Part shown: in pieces, positions 26,686 to 34,508 of the stretch
How positions within the stretch are numbered: the first letter of the stretch is position 1
Layout of the letters: the number at the start of each line of letters is the position of its first letter
Assembly: GCA_035303945.1 (NCBI GenBank)
Contig: DATGQZ010000075.1
Coordinates: 1 to 57,177, forward strand
Length of the DNA stretch: 57,177 nt
Reading direction: 5' to 3'
Source: DATGMS01 sp035303945
GTDB lineage: Bacteria > Bacteroidota > Bacteroidia > Cytophagales > Cyclobacteriaceae
Translations under genes and position numbers: made by a program
Notes under the pieces: model-generated
Database searches by the model: none
The model's input: the letters and a program-made list of their open reading frames with translations, nothing else
Told to the model about the DNA's origin: nothing

Positions 26686-28802
26686 GAACCCAACACTATT
26701 TTTATAAATCCATTTTCGGGAGCCTCTGTGCCTGGAGCAATAGACTGATGTTTTACCCTACCTTTACCGGAATACTGCACCCGCAAATTTTTATTTTCTA
26801 ATACATAAAGGGCATCTCTTAAGGTCATACCCACCACATCGGGAACCGTCTTGATACTTTCCACTTGGTTGGGTGTCCAGCTGATAGATTGGTTGACCAC
26901 CTTGGATCTCACCCATTTCTCTTCCCCTTGATAATGATTAGACACTCCAAAGGAATTGTAGATCATCTGCAGCTCATCGACTATACCAGCCTGGAGCGCA
27001 GGTATGCCTTTTCGCAATTCGTTTTCCCGTTCTTTTCCTCTTGGCTTCTTATTTCCCCCATTCAGTTCCAGATCTTGGGCATAGATCCTATCGGCAATTT
27101 CTTTAAACACGGGCGCGGACACATCCCCTCCATAGGCATTAAAACCCACAGGGCTATCAATGACAACGATAGCACTATATTTAGGCCTGTCCGCAGGAAA
27201 ATAGCCTGCAAAGGAGGTGTAGTACCTGCGGGTGTAGCGTCCCCCCTCTAATTTCTGTGCAGTACCCGTTTTCCCTGCCACTTTGTAGTTGTCATTCCTG
27301 ATATTTCTAGCGGTTCCATTTTCCACAACACCTTCCAGCAGTGACTGAAGTGCTTTGATGGACTTTTCTGAACCAATCTGTCTTCTCAGGACCTCGGTTT
27401 TAAATTCCTTTTCCACCACATTGCCTCGGGAAATGCGCTGAACAATCATGGGTTTCACCATTTTACCGTTATTGGCTACGGCATTGTACAGGGTTAAAGT
27501 CTGTAAGGGAGTGACTTTCAACTCGTAACCAATTGACATCCAAGGCAAAGTAGTGCCGTACCAATGTCTCTCACCGGGCGTCTTAAAATAAGGCTTTCCT
27601 TCACCTTTGATTTGAAAATCTATAGGCTTATCCATGGCTGTCTTTTCGACATGGGCCATGTATTTGGATGGATTGCTGCCAAATTTTTCGTTTACAAGTC
27701 TGGATATGCCAATGTTAGACGACTTTTCAAATGCCTCTCTTACGGTCATCATACCGTATCCACCATGCTTCACATCTCTCATCACACGATCATAAAATCT
27801 GTAAGCACCATTGCCGGTATCTACTGAATCGTTCAGGCTGACCCCTCCTTCCTCCAACAGCGCGAGCATAGAAAGCAGTTTGAAGGTGGAACCGGGCTCC
27901 GTCAGACCTTGCTCACCGACCGCGAAATTGTAATATTCGCCGTAACCTCTGCCGTTCTTGTTCTTTTGAAGATTAGCAATGGCTTTTATATGTCCTGTAG
28001 CCACCTCCATGACGATGACACATCCAAACTCTGCATCTTTGTTCATCAGCTGTCTGAGCAATGCGGATTCAGCCACATCCTGAATGTTTACATCCAAAGT
28101 AGTTACAATATCATAGCCGTCTTCTGGACGTACATCTTGAGCATCATGCACAGGCTTCCATGATCCGCCAGCTATTTTCTGAAACAGCGCCTCTCCATTC
28201 CTGCCCTGCAATTCTTCATTAAAGCTGTATTCAATGCCTACGCCGTATTCATTTTCATTCAGAAAACCGACAGTACGGCCTGCAAGTGACTGGAAGGGCC
28301 TGTATCGCCTGTCGACTTTTTCAAAAATTACTCCGCCTCCCATTCGACCCTCACGGAAAATCGGCCATTCCATCATTTTCAGTTTTTGCTGGTACCCGAT
28401 CTGTTTGCGATTGATCATCAGGTATTGTTTCCCGTTCAATCTGGCATCGTTGATCATGCGCTTGTAGGAAGCTGCCGACTTGTCCTTATAAAAGTCCGCT
28501 AATAGTTGGGCTAGAGAGTCAATACCCGCTTTATAGACATCGTTTTTGGCTATAGATGGGTCCAACACTACCCGATAGAACGGCAAGCTGGTCGCCAACA
28601 AGCTCCCATCCGCACTATAGATATTACCACGGGTAGCTTTGACTTCCCTGTACTGCAGGTTAACGTTATCTGACATTTTTCGCCACTGGTCGCCTTCCAC
28701 GAATTGTATATAGCTAACCCTATAAAAGATGACACCAGCAAAAATTGCTACCAGTAGAAAGGCAACTCTTACTCTAAATAATATGGATCTTTTGATATTC
28801 AC
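26682..28802 (-). CDS. ftsI: Septal penicillin-binding protein FtsI (PBP3) with PASTA domain
   Basis: This class B transpeptidase cross-links septal peptidoglycan. The 706-residue protein has an N-terminal membrane helix (about 8-28), the PBP dimer domain (RGNIYSADGSLLATS), and a transpeptidase domain with active-site Ser305 in STFK, the SSN motif in KSSNIG and KTGT at about 511. One PASTA domain follows at about 645-706 (VPDVVGMTLRDAL). The PASTA tail resembles SpoVD/PBP2X rather than E. coli FtsI and is usual in Bacteroidota. It overlaps ftsL and murE by 4 bases each. Confidence 0.96.
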   Translation of the reverse strand: MNIKRSILFRVRVAFLLVAIFAGVIFYRVSYIQFVEGDQWRKMSDNVNLQYREVKATRGNIYSADGSLLATSLPFYRVVLDPSIAKNDVYKAGIDSLAQLLADFYKDKSAASYKRMINDARLNGKQYLMINRKQIGYQQKLKMMEWPIFREGRMGGGVIFEKVDRRYRPFQSLAGRTVGFLNENEYGVGIEYSFNEELQGRNGEALFQKIAGGSWKPVHDAQDVRPEDGYDIVTTLDVNIQDVAESALLRQLMNKDAEFGCVIVMEVATGHIKAIANLQKNKNGRGYGEYYNFAVGEQGLTEPGSTFKLLSMLALLEEGGVSLNDSVDTGNGAYRFYDRVMRDVKHGGYGMMTVREAFEKSSNIGISRLVNEKFGSNPSKYMAHVEKTAMDKPIDFQIKGEGKPYFKTPGERHWYGTTLPWMSIGYELKVTPLQTLTLYNAVANNGKMVKPMIVQRISRGNVVEKEFKTEVLRRQIGSEKSIKALQSLLEGVVENGTARNIRNDNYKVAGKTGTAQKLEGGRYTRRYYTSFAGYFPADRPKYSAIVVIDSPVGFNAYGGDVSAPVFKEIADRIYAQDLELNGGNKKPRGKERENELRKGIPALQAGIVDELQMIYNSFGVSNHYQGEEKWVRSKVVNQSISWTPNQVESIKTVPDVVGMTLRDALYVLENKNLRVQYSGKGRVKHQSIAPGTEAPENGFIKIVLGS

Positions 28803-29185
28803 TTGTCCACTATAATTTTCAAAGGCGGTTCATCAATTTCATATATGCCCAGAGGCTCAACTTTTTTGGCTACTTCCGATTGTTTGCTGCTATACATGTA
28901 TTCTGCTTCCAAAGTGGTGACATCTGCCCTGATATCTTCCACTTCCTGTTGAAGTTTCTCTATTTTGCGAATGGTATTCTCCGCGCTGTGGTTACTCCAG
29001 ATATAGATCAGCGCCAGCAAAGCCACATAGAATAGCGGCGGCACCAGTCTTACCGGCACGCCCTCTCCCAGCAGCCCGCTCACATTTATTTTCTCCTCAA
29101 TCCACTTAAAGAGATTCCATCTGCTCTTGGACTTCTTAGTAGGTCCAATCGGCTTCACCTTCTTTCTTAAAGTATTTTGAGCCAT
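28799..29185 (-). CDS. ftsL: FtsL-like cell division protein
   Basis: The 128-residue protein has a basic cytoplasmic N-terminus (MAQNTLRKKVKPIGPTKKSK), one membrane helix (about 47-64), and a periplasmic coiled coil (IRKIEKLQQEVEDIRADVTTLEAEY). This layout and the position between rsmH and ftsI mark it as the Bacteroidota FtsL-like protein, expected to form a complex with FtsQ and an FtsB/DivIC partner encoded elsewhere. Sequence similarity to E. coli FtsL is low, so the call leans on context. It overlaps ftsI by 4 bases. Confidence 0.85.
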   Translation of the reverse strand: MAQNTLRKKVKPIGPTKKSKSRWNLFKWIEEKINVSGLLGEGVPVRLVPPLFYVALLALIYIWSNHSAENTIRKIEKLQQEVEDIRADVTTLEAEYMYSSKQSEVAKKVEPLGIYEIDEPPLKIIVDK

Positions 29186-29187
29186 AA

Positions 29188-30093
29188 CTACACTTTTTTA
29201 GCAATTCTCAATTTGGCACTTCGTGCCCGATTATTCCTGGCCAGTTCCTCCGCATCGGCCTGAATGGCTTTTCGCACCACCGGTTCAAGGGGACGGATCA
29301 TGTTGCCGTAAAAGTCCTTCTCAACTTCGCCTTGGAATTTACCTTTGGATATAAAGTTTTTCACCAATCGGTCTTCCAAGGAGTGGTAACTCATCACCAC
29401 CAGCCGTCCATCCTTCTTAAGGAGCTCTGCAGCCTGCTGCAGCATTTCCTCTAATGCTCCCATTTCGTCATTGACGGCAATCCGTAGGGCTTGAAACACC
29501 TGGGCAAAGTATTTAAACTCCCTGCCTCTAGGGGCAAAGCGGCTTAGTATGTCCTTCAGGTCCGAAATGGTTTGAAGTGGGCGATTGACGCGCTCCGACA
29601 CAATTACCTGTGCCAAGGTTTTCGCATTTTTCACCTCCCCATACATGCCGAAGATTTTGTGTAAATCAGCTTCGGAATAATCGCTCAAAATCGCCTTAGC
29701 GGTGAGCTGGGAAGAGGCGTCCATTCGCATATCCAACTCCCCTTCAAAGCGGGTTGAAAAACCCCGCGCCGGCTCATCGATCTGGTGAGAGGATACGCCC
29801 AAGTCAGCTAAAATGCCATCTACTTCATCCACCTTGTATAGTCTCAAGTACCGCTTAAGGTCCCGGAAATTCGCCTGCACAAAGGTGAAGCGAGGATCAT
29901 CTGGTACATTGTTCCGGGCATCCTTGTCCTGATCGAAACCATAAAGATGTCCTTGGTCCAGATGCTTCAGTATCTCACGGGAATGACCTCCACCGCCAAA
30001 GGTCAGATCCACATAGATCCCGTTGGGATTTATGTCTAAGCCTTCTACACATTGGCTCAACATCACTGGTATATGGTACGGCTGTCCGGTCAT
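29188..30093 (-). CDS. rsmH: 16S rRNA (cytosine(1402)-N4)-methyltransferase
   Basis: RsmH (MraW) methylates C1402 in the ribosomal P site. The 301-residue protein starts YHIPVMLSQCVEGL, has the SAM motif YVDLTFGGGGHSREIL, the phrases DGILADLGVSSHQID and RGFSTRFEGELDMRMD, and ends in SYHSLEDRLVKNFI and NNRARSAKLRIA. All are family signatures and length is normal. It sits 1 base after mraZ and 2 bases before ftsL in the dcw transcript. Confidence 0.97.
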   Translation of the reverse strand: MTGQPYHIPVMLSQCVEGLDINPNGIYVDLTFGGGGHSREILKHLDQGHLYGFDQDKDARNNVPDDPRFTFVQANFRDLKRYLRLYKVDEVDGILADLGVSSHQIDEPARGFSTRFEGELDMRMDASSQLTAKAILSDYSEADLHKIFGMYGEVKNAKTLAQVIVSERVNRPLQTISDLKDILSRFAPRGREFKYFAQVFQALRIAVNDEMGALEEMLQQAAELLKKDGRLVVMSYHSLEDRLVKNFISKGKFQGEVEKDFYGNMIRPLEPVVRKAIQADAEELARNNRARSAKLRIAKKV

Positions 30094-30094
30094 C

Positions 30095-30532
30095 TTATGA
30101 AATATCTTGAACTTGATCTGTCAACTCCTCATCCTCCATATCGTAATTCGCCTGGTAAACTCCTGGATTCCACAGTTCCACCCGGTTTCCAGCTCCCACG
30201 GCCATGACTTCCTTATCAATCTTGACCGCCTCCAGCATGTTTTTAGGGATCAGAATTCTGCCTGCGCTATCCAATTCCACTTCTACGACACGCCGGAAAA
30301 AATTCCTTTGAATGTTCCGGTCTTCTTTCTTCATTTCGTTTAAACCAGCAATTTTGTCTGCTGTAATATCAAACTCCTCCAAAGTATAAATGGCCAAGCA
30401 AGGTTCGAAATAGTGCATGAGCATGAGCGTGGCGCCATTGTTTTCCGGTATCGCTGCCTTGAGTCTTGCAGGCAATACCAGACGGCCTTTGGCGTCAAGC
30501 TTACATACATAATTACTGGTGAATCTGCGCAT
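30095..30532 (-). CDS. mraZ: MraZ, dcw-cluster transcriptional regulator
   Basis: The 145-residue protein contains two SpoVT/AbrB-like domains, each with the DxxxR signature: DAKGR at 13-17 and DSAGR at 88-92. MraZ forms ring oligomers and binds direct repeats in front of its own gene; in E. coli it represses the dcw operon. Three GTGG boxes with 10-bp period lie 55-79 bases before this start, so autoregulation is likely here. It is the first gene of the cluster. Confidence 0.96.
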   Translation of the reverse strand: MRRFTSNYVCKLDAKGRLVLPARLKAAIPENNGATLMLMHYFEPCLAIYTLEEFDITADKIAGLNEMKKEDRNIQRNFFRRVVEVELDSAGRILIPKNMLEAVKIDKEVMAVGAGNRVELWNPGVYQANYDMEDEELTDQVQDIS

Positions 30533-30559
30533 GCTCTATTGAGGAGTACTCTTCAAACA

Positions 30560-30567
30560 CAAAAGTA
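30560..30567 (-). promoter_or_regulatory. -7 element (TACTTTTG) of the mraZ promoter
   Basis: The minus strand reads TACTTTTG, an exact TAnnTTTG match 27 bases before the mraZ ATG. A -33 element at normal spacing would fall in the first MraZ box, so MraZ and sigma factor would compete for it. A TTG at shorter spacing is also present. Confidence 0.6.
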
Positions 30568-30586
30568 ATAAAACCTCACACAACCT

Positions 30587-30611
30587 CCCACTTTTTACCA
30601 CTTTTTACCAC
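30587..30611 (-). promoter_or_regulatory. MraZ operator: three GTGG boxes at 10-bp period
   Basis: On the minus strand GTGGT (30607-30611), GTGGT (30597-30601) and GTGGG (30587-30591) follow each other with 5-base A-rich spacers, giving an exact 10-bp repeat. Known MraZ boxes are TGGGN direct repeats with 5-base spacers before mraZ, so spacing and place agree; the first two boxes differ by having GT in place of GG. Confidence 0.75.
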
Positions 30612-30918
30612 TTCTCAATAAAAGTACCAAAAAGATTGCTGAATAACCATGCATTAGCTCAAAAAAATCTGTCTTAGCGCTTCTTATTCATGTACTTATG
30701 TTAAAAAAAAGACTTGAAAAATAGGGCGCTAAAAGGGCTAAAAGGGGACAAAAGGAAATAAATAAACTGTAAAAAGCATTTTATTAGCAAGTTGAAGATT
30801 TTTAACAAAAAGTATGGGGGGGAACGTTTGCCTATTGTGTGGAACAAAAACACCATAGCGATAAGCACTGCAGTAGCACACAAGCTACCGTGTGATACCG
30901 TGGGGAGAAAAATCGTGG

Positions 30919-31893
30919 TTATTTTTGCCTTTCGATGGTATATCTCACTAAAGCTTTCAGTGATTCCTTGTAATCAGAGTCGGGAAAATCCTGAAGAATG
31001 GCTAGGGCTTCCTGATAATAACGGTCCATTATTTCTTGAGCATATTCAAGACCGCCCGACTTTTTGACAAAGTCGATTACCTGGTTTACCGCTTTCTTGT
31101 CTTCGTTTCTGTTTCTGATTAAGTAGATAATCTTCTTCCTTTCAATCCAGGAAGCATGGTTGAGTGCATAAATCAGCGGAAGAGTCATTTTCTTCTCCTT
31201 TATATCTATTCCGACAGGCTTGCCGATTTCCTCCTTGCCATAGTCGAAAAGATCATCTTTGATTTGGAAAGCCATACCGACCTTTTCCCCAAAGTCACGC
31301 ATTTTCTCAATCATCTCCTCTCCTACTTTGGCGGTAGCTGCTCCAACCGCACAGCAGGAGGCAATAAGACTGGCTGTTTTCTTTCGGATGATGGTGTAAT
31401 ACACCTCCTCGGTGATGTCCAACTTACGAGCTTTGGAAATCTGCAGCAACTCGCCCTCACTCATTTCCTGCACTGCATGAGAAACGATTTTTAGCAAGTC
31501 AAAATCACTGTTGTCCACACTCAAAAGCAGGCCTTTGGCCAGCAGATAATCCCCTACCAGTACAGCTATCTTATTTTTCCAAAGGGCATTGACGGAAAAA
31601 AATCCTCTGCGGTAATTGGCGTCATCCACCACATCATCATGGACCAAGGTTGCGGTATGAAGTAGCTCGATCAACGCGGCCCCTCTATAGGTTGCTTCCG
31701 ATATCCCACCCGACACGCCACCGGTCAAAAAAACGAACATGGGACGCATCTGCTTCCCCTTTCGCTTAACGATATAGTTGGTAATGTGGTCTAGAAGCTT
31801 CACCTTACTCTTCATGAAAAAGTGGAATTTCTTCTCGAATTCCGCCATCTCGGTGGCTATAGGCGCTTGTATTTGTTTTAGATCCAGCTTCAT
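30919..31893 (-). CDS. Polyprenyl diphosphate synthase (trans type)
   Basis: The 324-residue protein adds isopentenyl units to an allylic diphosphate to make a long-chain polyprenyl diphosphate, here probably the menaquinone side chain. The first Asp-rich motif DDVVD (86-90) in LVHDDVVDDANYRRG and the second in IKDDLFDYG are intact, with GKQMRPM for IPP binding. Small residues (Ala, Thr) before the first motif suggest a long product, but the exact chain length cannot be read. It is transcribed toward mraZ and lies on the same strand; 168 bases separate it from the glpR-type gene. Confidence 0.93.
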   Translation of the reverse strand: MKLDLKQIQAPIATEMAEFEKKFHFFMKSKVKLLDHITNYIVKRKGKQMRPMFVFLTGGVSGGISEATYRGAALIELLHTATLVHDDVVDDANYRRGFFSVNALWKNKIAVLVGDYLLAKGLLLSVDNSDFDLLKIVSHAVQEMSEGELLQISKARKLDITEEVYYTIIRKKTASLIASCCAVGAATAKVGEEMIEKMRDFGEKVGMAFQIKDDLFDYGKEEIGKPVGIDIKEKKMTLPLIYALNHASWIERKKIIYLIRNRNEDKKAVNQVIDFVKKSGGLEYAQEIMDRYYQEALAILQDFPDSDYKESLKALVRYTIERQK

Positions 31894-32061
31894 TGACGTA
31901 TTTAGTGCAATAATACAATGTATTCAAGCATTGACAAAATAGCGAATGGGAATATTATTGGAAGTTGCTACGCCTCAGATATATCCAAAAGAACGAACGA
32001 ATCCGCATATCACTGATCTGCATACTATCGCGCACCGGATGTCTCTCCAATTCACAAAGCC

Positions 32062-32826
32062 TCACACGAGAATTACCTCAATTCCTTTCTCTTCCATTTT
32101 TTGGAGATAATGGTCCGATAGCCCCTTATCCGTGATCACCGTATGCACATCTTCAAGATCACAGATCTTTCCAAAACCTTTTTTTCCAAACTTGCTAGAG
32201 TCTACCAGTATAATGGTACGTTGCACAGCCCTGATCATCCGGGTGTTGAGGTGGGCCTCCATCATATTAGAAGTGGTCAGACCATAATCCAAACTGATAC
32301 CATCCACACTCAAGAACAATTTGCTGCAAGCAAAATTCTCCATCATTTCCTCAGCATAGTGTCCTACTACCGAGCTGCTGCTTTTTCTCACCACTCCTCC
32401 TAGCTGAACCGTTTCCACATCAGGCGCATCCATTAAAGCCATAGCCACATTCATGGCGCTGGTCAAAACGGTCAATTTGTATTTTTTGGGAATCGCCTGG
32501 GCAAAGGCTACGACTGTGGTACCCGACCCGATAATAACGGCCTCACCTTCGGCAATAAACTCAACGGCGCGTTGTGCGATAGCACGCTTCTCCTCCACAT
32601 GCACCAATTCCTTTTCGTATACCGGTCGGTCGTTGACGTAAGGATATACAGGAGTAGCGCTCCCATGCGCCCTATACAACAGTCCTTTCCCCTCCAGGAT
32701 CCGCAGGTCCTTTCGCACCGTTGCCATGGTCACTTCAAGCTCCTTGCTCAATTCTGAGACGCTGACATAACCTGCCCGCTGCAGCTTGTCCAATATCCAT
32801 TTATGTCGTTCTGCTATGCTCATCAT
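32062..32826 (-). CDS. glpR: DeoR/GlpR family transcriptional repressor
   Basis: The 254-residue protein has an N-terminal DeoR helix-turn-helix (about 5-60: RHKWILDKLQRAGYVSVSEL, MATVRKDLRIL) and a C-terminal sugar-phosphate sensing domain with the family motifs IIGSGTTVVAFAQ and LVDSSKFGKKGFGKICDL. It is divergent from glpD-glpK-glpF with a short intergenic space, so it is probably the glycerol-3-phosphate responsive repressor of that operon. The symbol glpR rests on this context. The start could be the first or second Met (MMSIAER). Confidence 0.88.
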   Translation of the reverse strand: MMSIAERHKWILDKLQRAGYVSVSELSKELEVTMATVRKDLRILEGKGLLYRAHGSATPVYPYVNDRPVYEKELVHVEEKRAIAQRAVEFIAEGEAVIIGSGTTVVAFAQAIPKKYKLTVLTSAMNVAMALMDAPDVETVQLGGVVRKSSSSVVGHYAEEMMENFACSKLFLSVDGISLDYGLTTSNMMEAHLNTRMIRAVQRTIILVDSSKFGKKGFGKICDLEDVHTVITDKGLSDHYLQKMEEKGIEVILV

Positions 32827-32864
32827 CCTTTCAATGTACGAAAATGATCAAAAAAGTCAGGAAA

Positions 32865-32891
32865 CGAAACAAAAAGAAAAAATTGTTTTCG
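32865..32891. promoter_or_regulatory. Candidate repressor operator between glpR and glpD
   Basis: CGAAACAA (32865-32872) faces TTGTTTTCG (32883-32891), an inverted repeat with one extra base in the right arm. It lies just before a TTACTTTTTGC stretch that could contain the glpD -7 element. DeoR-family operators are often A/T-rich with a CG in each arm. Assignment is by position and shape only. Confidence 0.4.
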
Positions 32892-32937
32892 ATTAACTTA
32901 CTTTTTGCATTACTTTATAGATAAAAATAATCATCAA

Positions 32938-34500
32938 GTGAAAAGAGAAAACAATCTCGCTTTATTAAAAAATCCGGAGATGATCTGGGATTTGGCCATT
33001 ATAGGCGGGGGATCTTCCGGCTTAGGCGTGGCCCTTGATGCCCTTTCCCGAGGTTTAAAAGTTGCCCTTTTTGAAAAAGCGGACTTTGCAAAAGGCACCT
33101 CCAGCAGGAGCACCAAGCTGGTACACGGAGGGGTGCGGTATCTTGCCCAAGGCGATGTGATGCTGGTGTTGGAAGCTTTGAAAGAAAGAGGCCGCCTCTT
33201 GCAAAATGCCCCTCACGTGACCTTTGACCAGCCTTTTATCATCCCTATCTACTCGTTCTTTGATCGGTTAAAGTACACCGTGGGACTTAAAATCTATGAT
33301 TGGATGGCGGGAAAGCTGCGTATCGGCAAGTCTTTGTTTCTTTCCAAAGAGGAGACCTTGCAAAGACTCCCTAAGGTGAGAGAAAAAGGTTTACTTGGAG
33401 GAGTAGTGTATCACGATGGACAATTTGATGATGCCAGACTGGCATTAAACCTGGCCCAGACCTGCCATGCAATGGGAGGCTGTGTATTGAACTACGCCAA
33501 AGTAAATCAGCTGACCAAAGACGCTTCCGGCATCATTGACGGCGTATTGGTAAAAGATCTGGTGGGAAACCGCAATCTCAAAATTAAAGCCAAAGCAGTT
33601 ATTAATGCCACTGGCGTGTTTGCCGATAAAATCAACCGCATGGACATTCCGGGCACGCCCAAATCCATACAACCCAGTCAAGGGATACACTTGGTTATGG
33701 ATCCATCCTTCCTAGGAGGTTCTGATGCCTTGATGATTCCAGAGACATCAGATGGCAGGGTGTTATTTGCCGTTCCCTGGCATGGAAAACTGGTGGTCGG
33801 CACTACGGATACCATTCGGGAAAAACCCAAATTGGAACCCGAGCCTCTTGAAAAGGAAATCGAATTTGTGCTGAAGACAGCAGGAGATTACCTTACGCAG
33901 AAACCTACCCGTCAGGATGTGTTGGCTGCTTTCGCCGGCCTGCGGCCACTGGCTGCTCCCAAAGAAGGCAGTACGAAAACCAAAGAAATATCCCGTAGCC
34001 ATAAAGTACTGGTCTCCAAAAGTCACCTGATCACCATCACCGGAGGGAAATGGACTACTTTTAGGAAAATGGGGGAAGACACCGTAGATGCTTTTTATAG
34101 GACAAAAGGGATCGCCAAAGCCACCAGCCAATCCGCAAATATAAAAATCCACGGCTATACGGAGAATCCCGTACAAGGACACCTGAGCATCTACGGGCAA
34201 GATGCCTATAAAATTACCGAGCTAGAAAAGCAAAACCCCGCATGGTCCACTCCCATTCATCCGAAGTATCCTTATACAGCAGCAGAAGTAATTTGGGCCG
34301 CTAGAAATGAAATGGCCGTAAAGGTTGAAGATGTGCTTTCCAGAAGGACACGCTTGTTGATTTTGGATGCGAATGCAGCCTTGGAAGCCGCCCCCCGCGT
34401 GGCAGAATTGATGGCTGAAGAGCTTGGAAAAGATCAAGCATGGATAAGCGCTGAATTGGAGGATTTTGATAAATTAGCAAAAAAATACATCATCAATTAA
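32938..34500 (+). CDS. glpD: Aerobic glycerol-3-phosphate dehydrogenase
   Basis: GlpD oxidises glycerol-3-phosphate to dihydroxyacetone phosphate and feeds electrons to the quinone pool at the membrane. The FAD loop IIGGGSSGLGVALDALSRG, KADFAKGTSSRSTKLVHGG and RYL are family signatures, and the C-terminal helical domain is complete. I chose the GTG at 32938 (MKRENNLALL, 520 residues) since GlpD relatives begin this way; the longer frame from TTG at 32905 would lie in the likely promoter, and an ATG at 32980 would trim the N-terminus. glpK follows after 8 bases. Confidence 0.93.
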   Translation: MKRENNLALLKNPEMIWDLAIIGGGSSGLGVALDALSRGLKVALFEKADFAKGTSSRSTKLVHGGVRYLAQGDVMLVLEALKERGRLLQNAPHVTFDQPFIIPIYSFFDRLKYTVGLKIYDWMAGKLRIGKSLFLSKEETLQRLPKVREKGLLGGVVYHDGQFDDARLALNLAQTCHAMGGCVLNYAKVNQLTKDASGIIDGVLVKDLVGNRNLKIKAKAVINATGVFADKINRMDIPGTPKSIQPSQGIHLVMDPSFLGGSDALMIPETSDGRVLFAVPWHGKLVVGTTDTIREKPKLEPEPLEKEIEFVLKTAGDYLTQKPTRQDVLAAFAGLRPLAAPKEGSTKTKEISRSHKVLVSKSHLITITGGKWTTFRKMGEDTVDAFYRTKGIAKATSQSANIKIHGYTENPVQGHLSIYGQDAYKITELEKQNPAWSTPIHPKYPYTAAEVIWAARNEMAVKVEDVLSRRTRLLILDANAALEAAPRVAELMAEELGKDQAWISAELEDFDKLAKKYIIN

Positions 34501-34508
34501 CGAAACCC

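Larger units (their letters stand above)
30533..30918. other. Intergenic region upstream of mraZ, 386 bases
   Basis: The mraZ-proximal 80 bases hold the promoter element and MraZ boxes. At 30729-30755 there are two exact tandem copies of CTAAAAGGG and a third imperfect copy (GACAAAAGG). A weak hairpin CACAC/GTGTG lies near 30877-30894. No coding sequence is convincing; a 60-residue hydrophobic minus-strand frame at 30701-30883 is judged chance. No clear terminator for the upstream prenyl synthase gene was seen. Confidence 0.6.

Noticed and set aside
15257..30532. dcw cluster as incomplete (no murF, ddl or ftsB)
   Set aside because: Bacteroidota usually keep these elsewhere; the absence here is not evidence of loss.
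30721..30755. Possible G-quadruplex in the G-run stretch
   Set aside because: Only three runs reach three G and the fourth has two, with loops of 5-8 bases; too weak to claim.
30701..30883. 60-residue hydrophobic minus-strand frame upstream of mraZ
   Set aside because: Phe/Leu-rich translation comes from A-rich plus-strand DNA; no ribosome site, no sign of selection.
32905..32937. TTG at 32905 as start of glpD
   Set aside because: It would put the first codons in the likely promoter and adds 11 residues not expected in GlpD; GTG at 32938 gives the family N-terminus.
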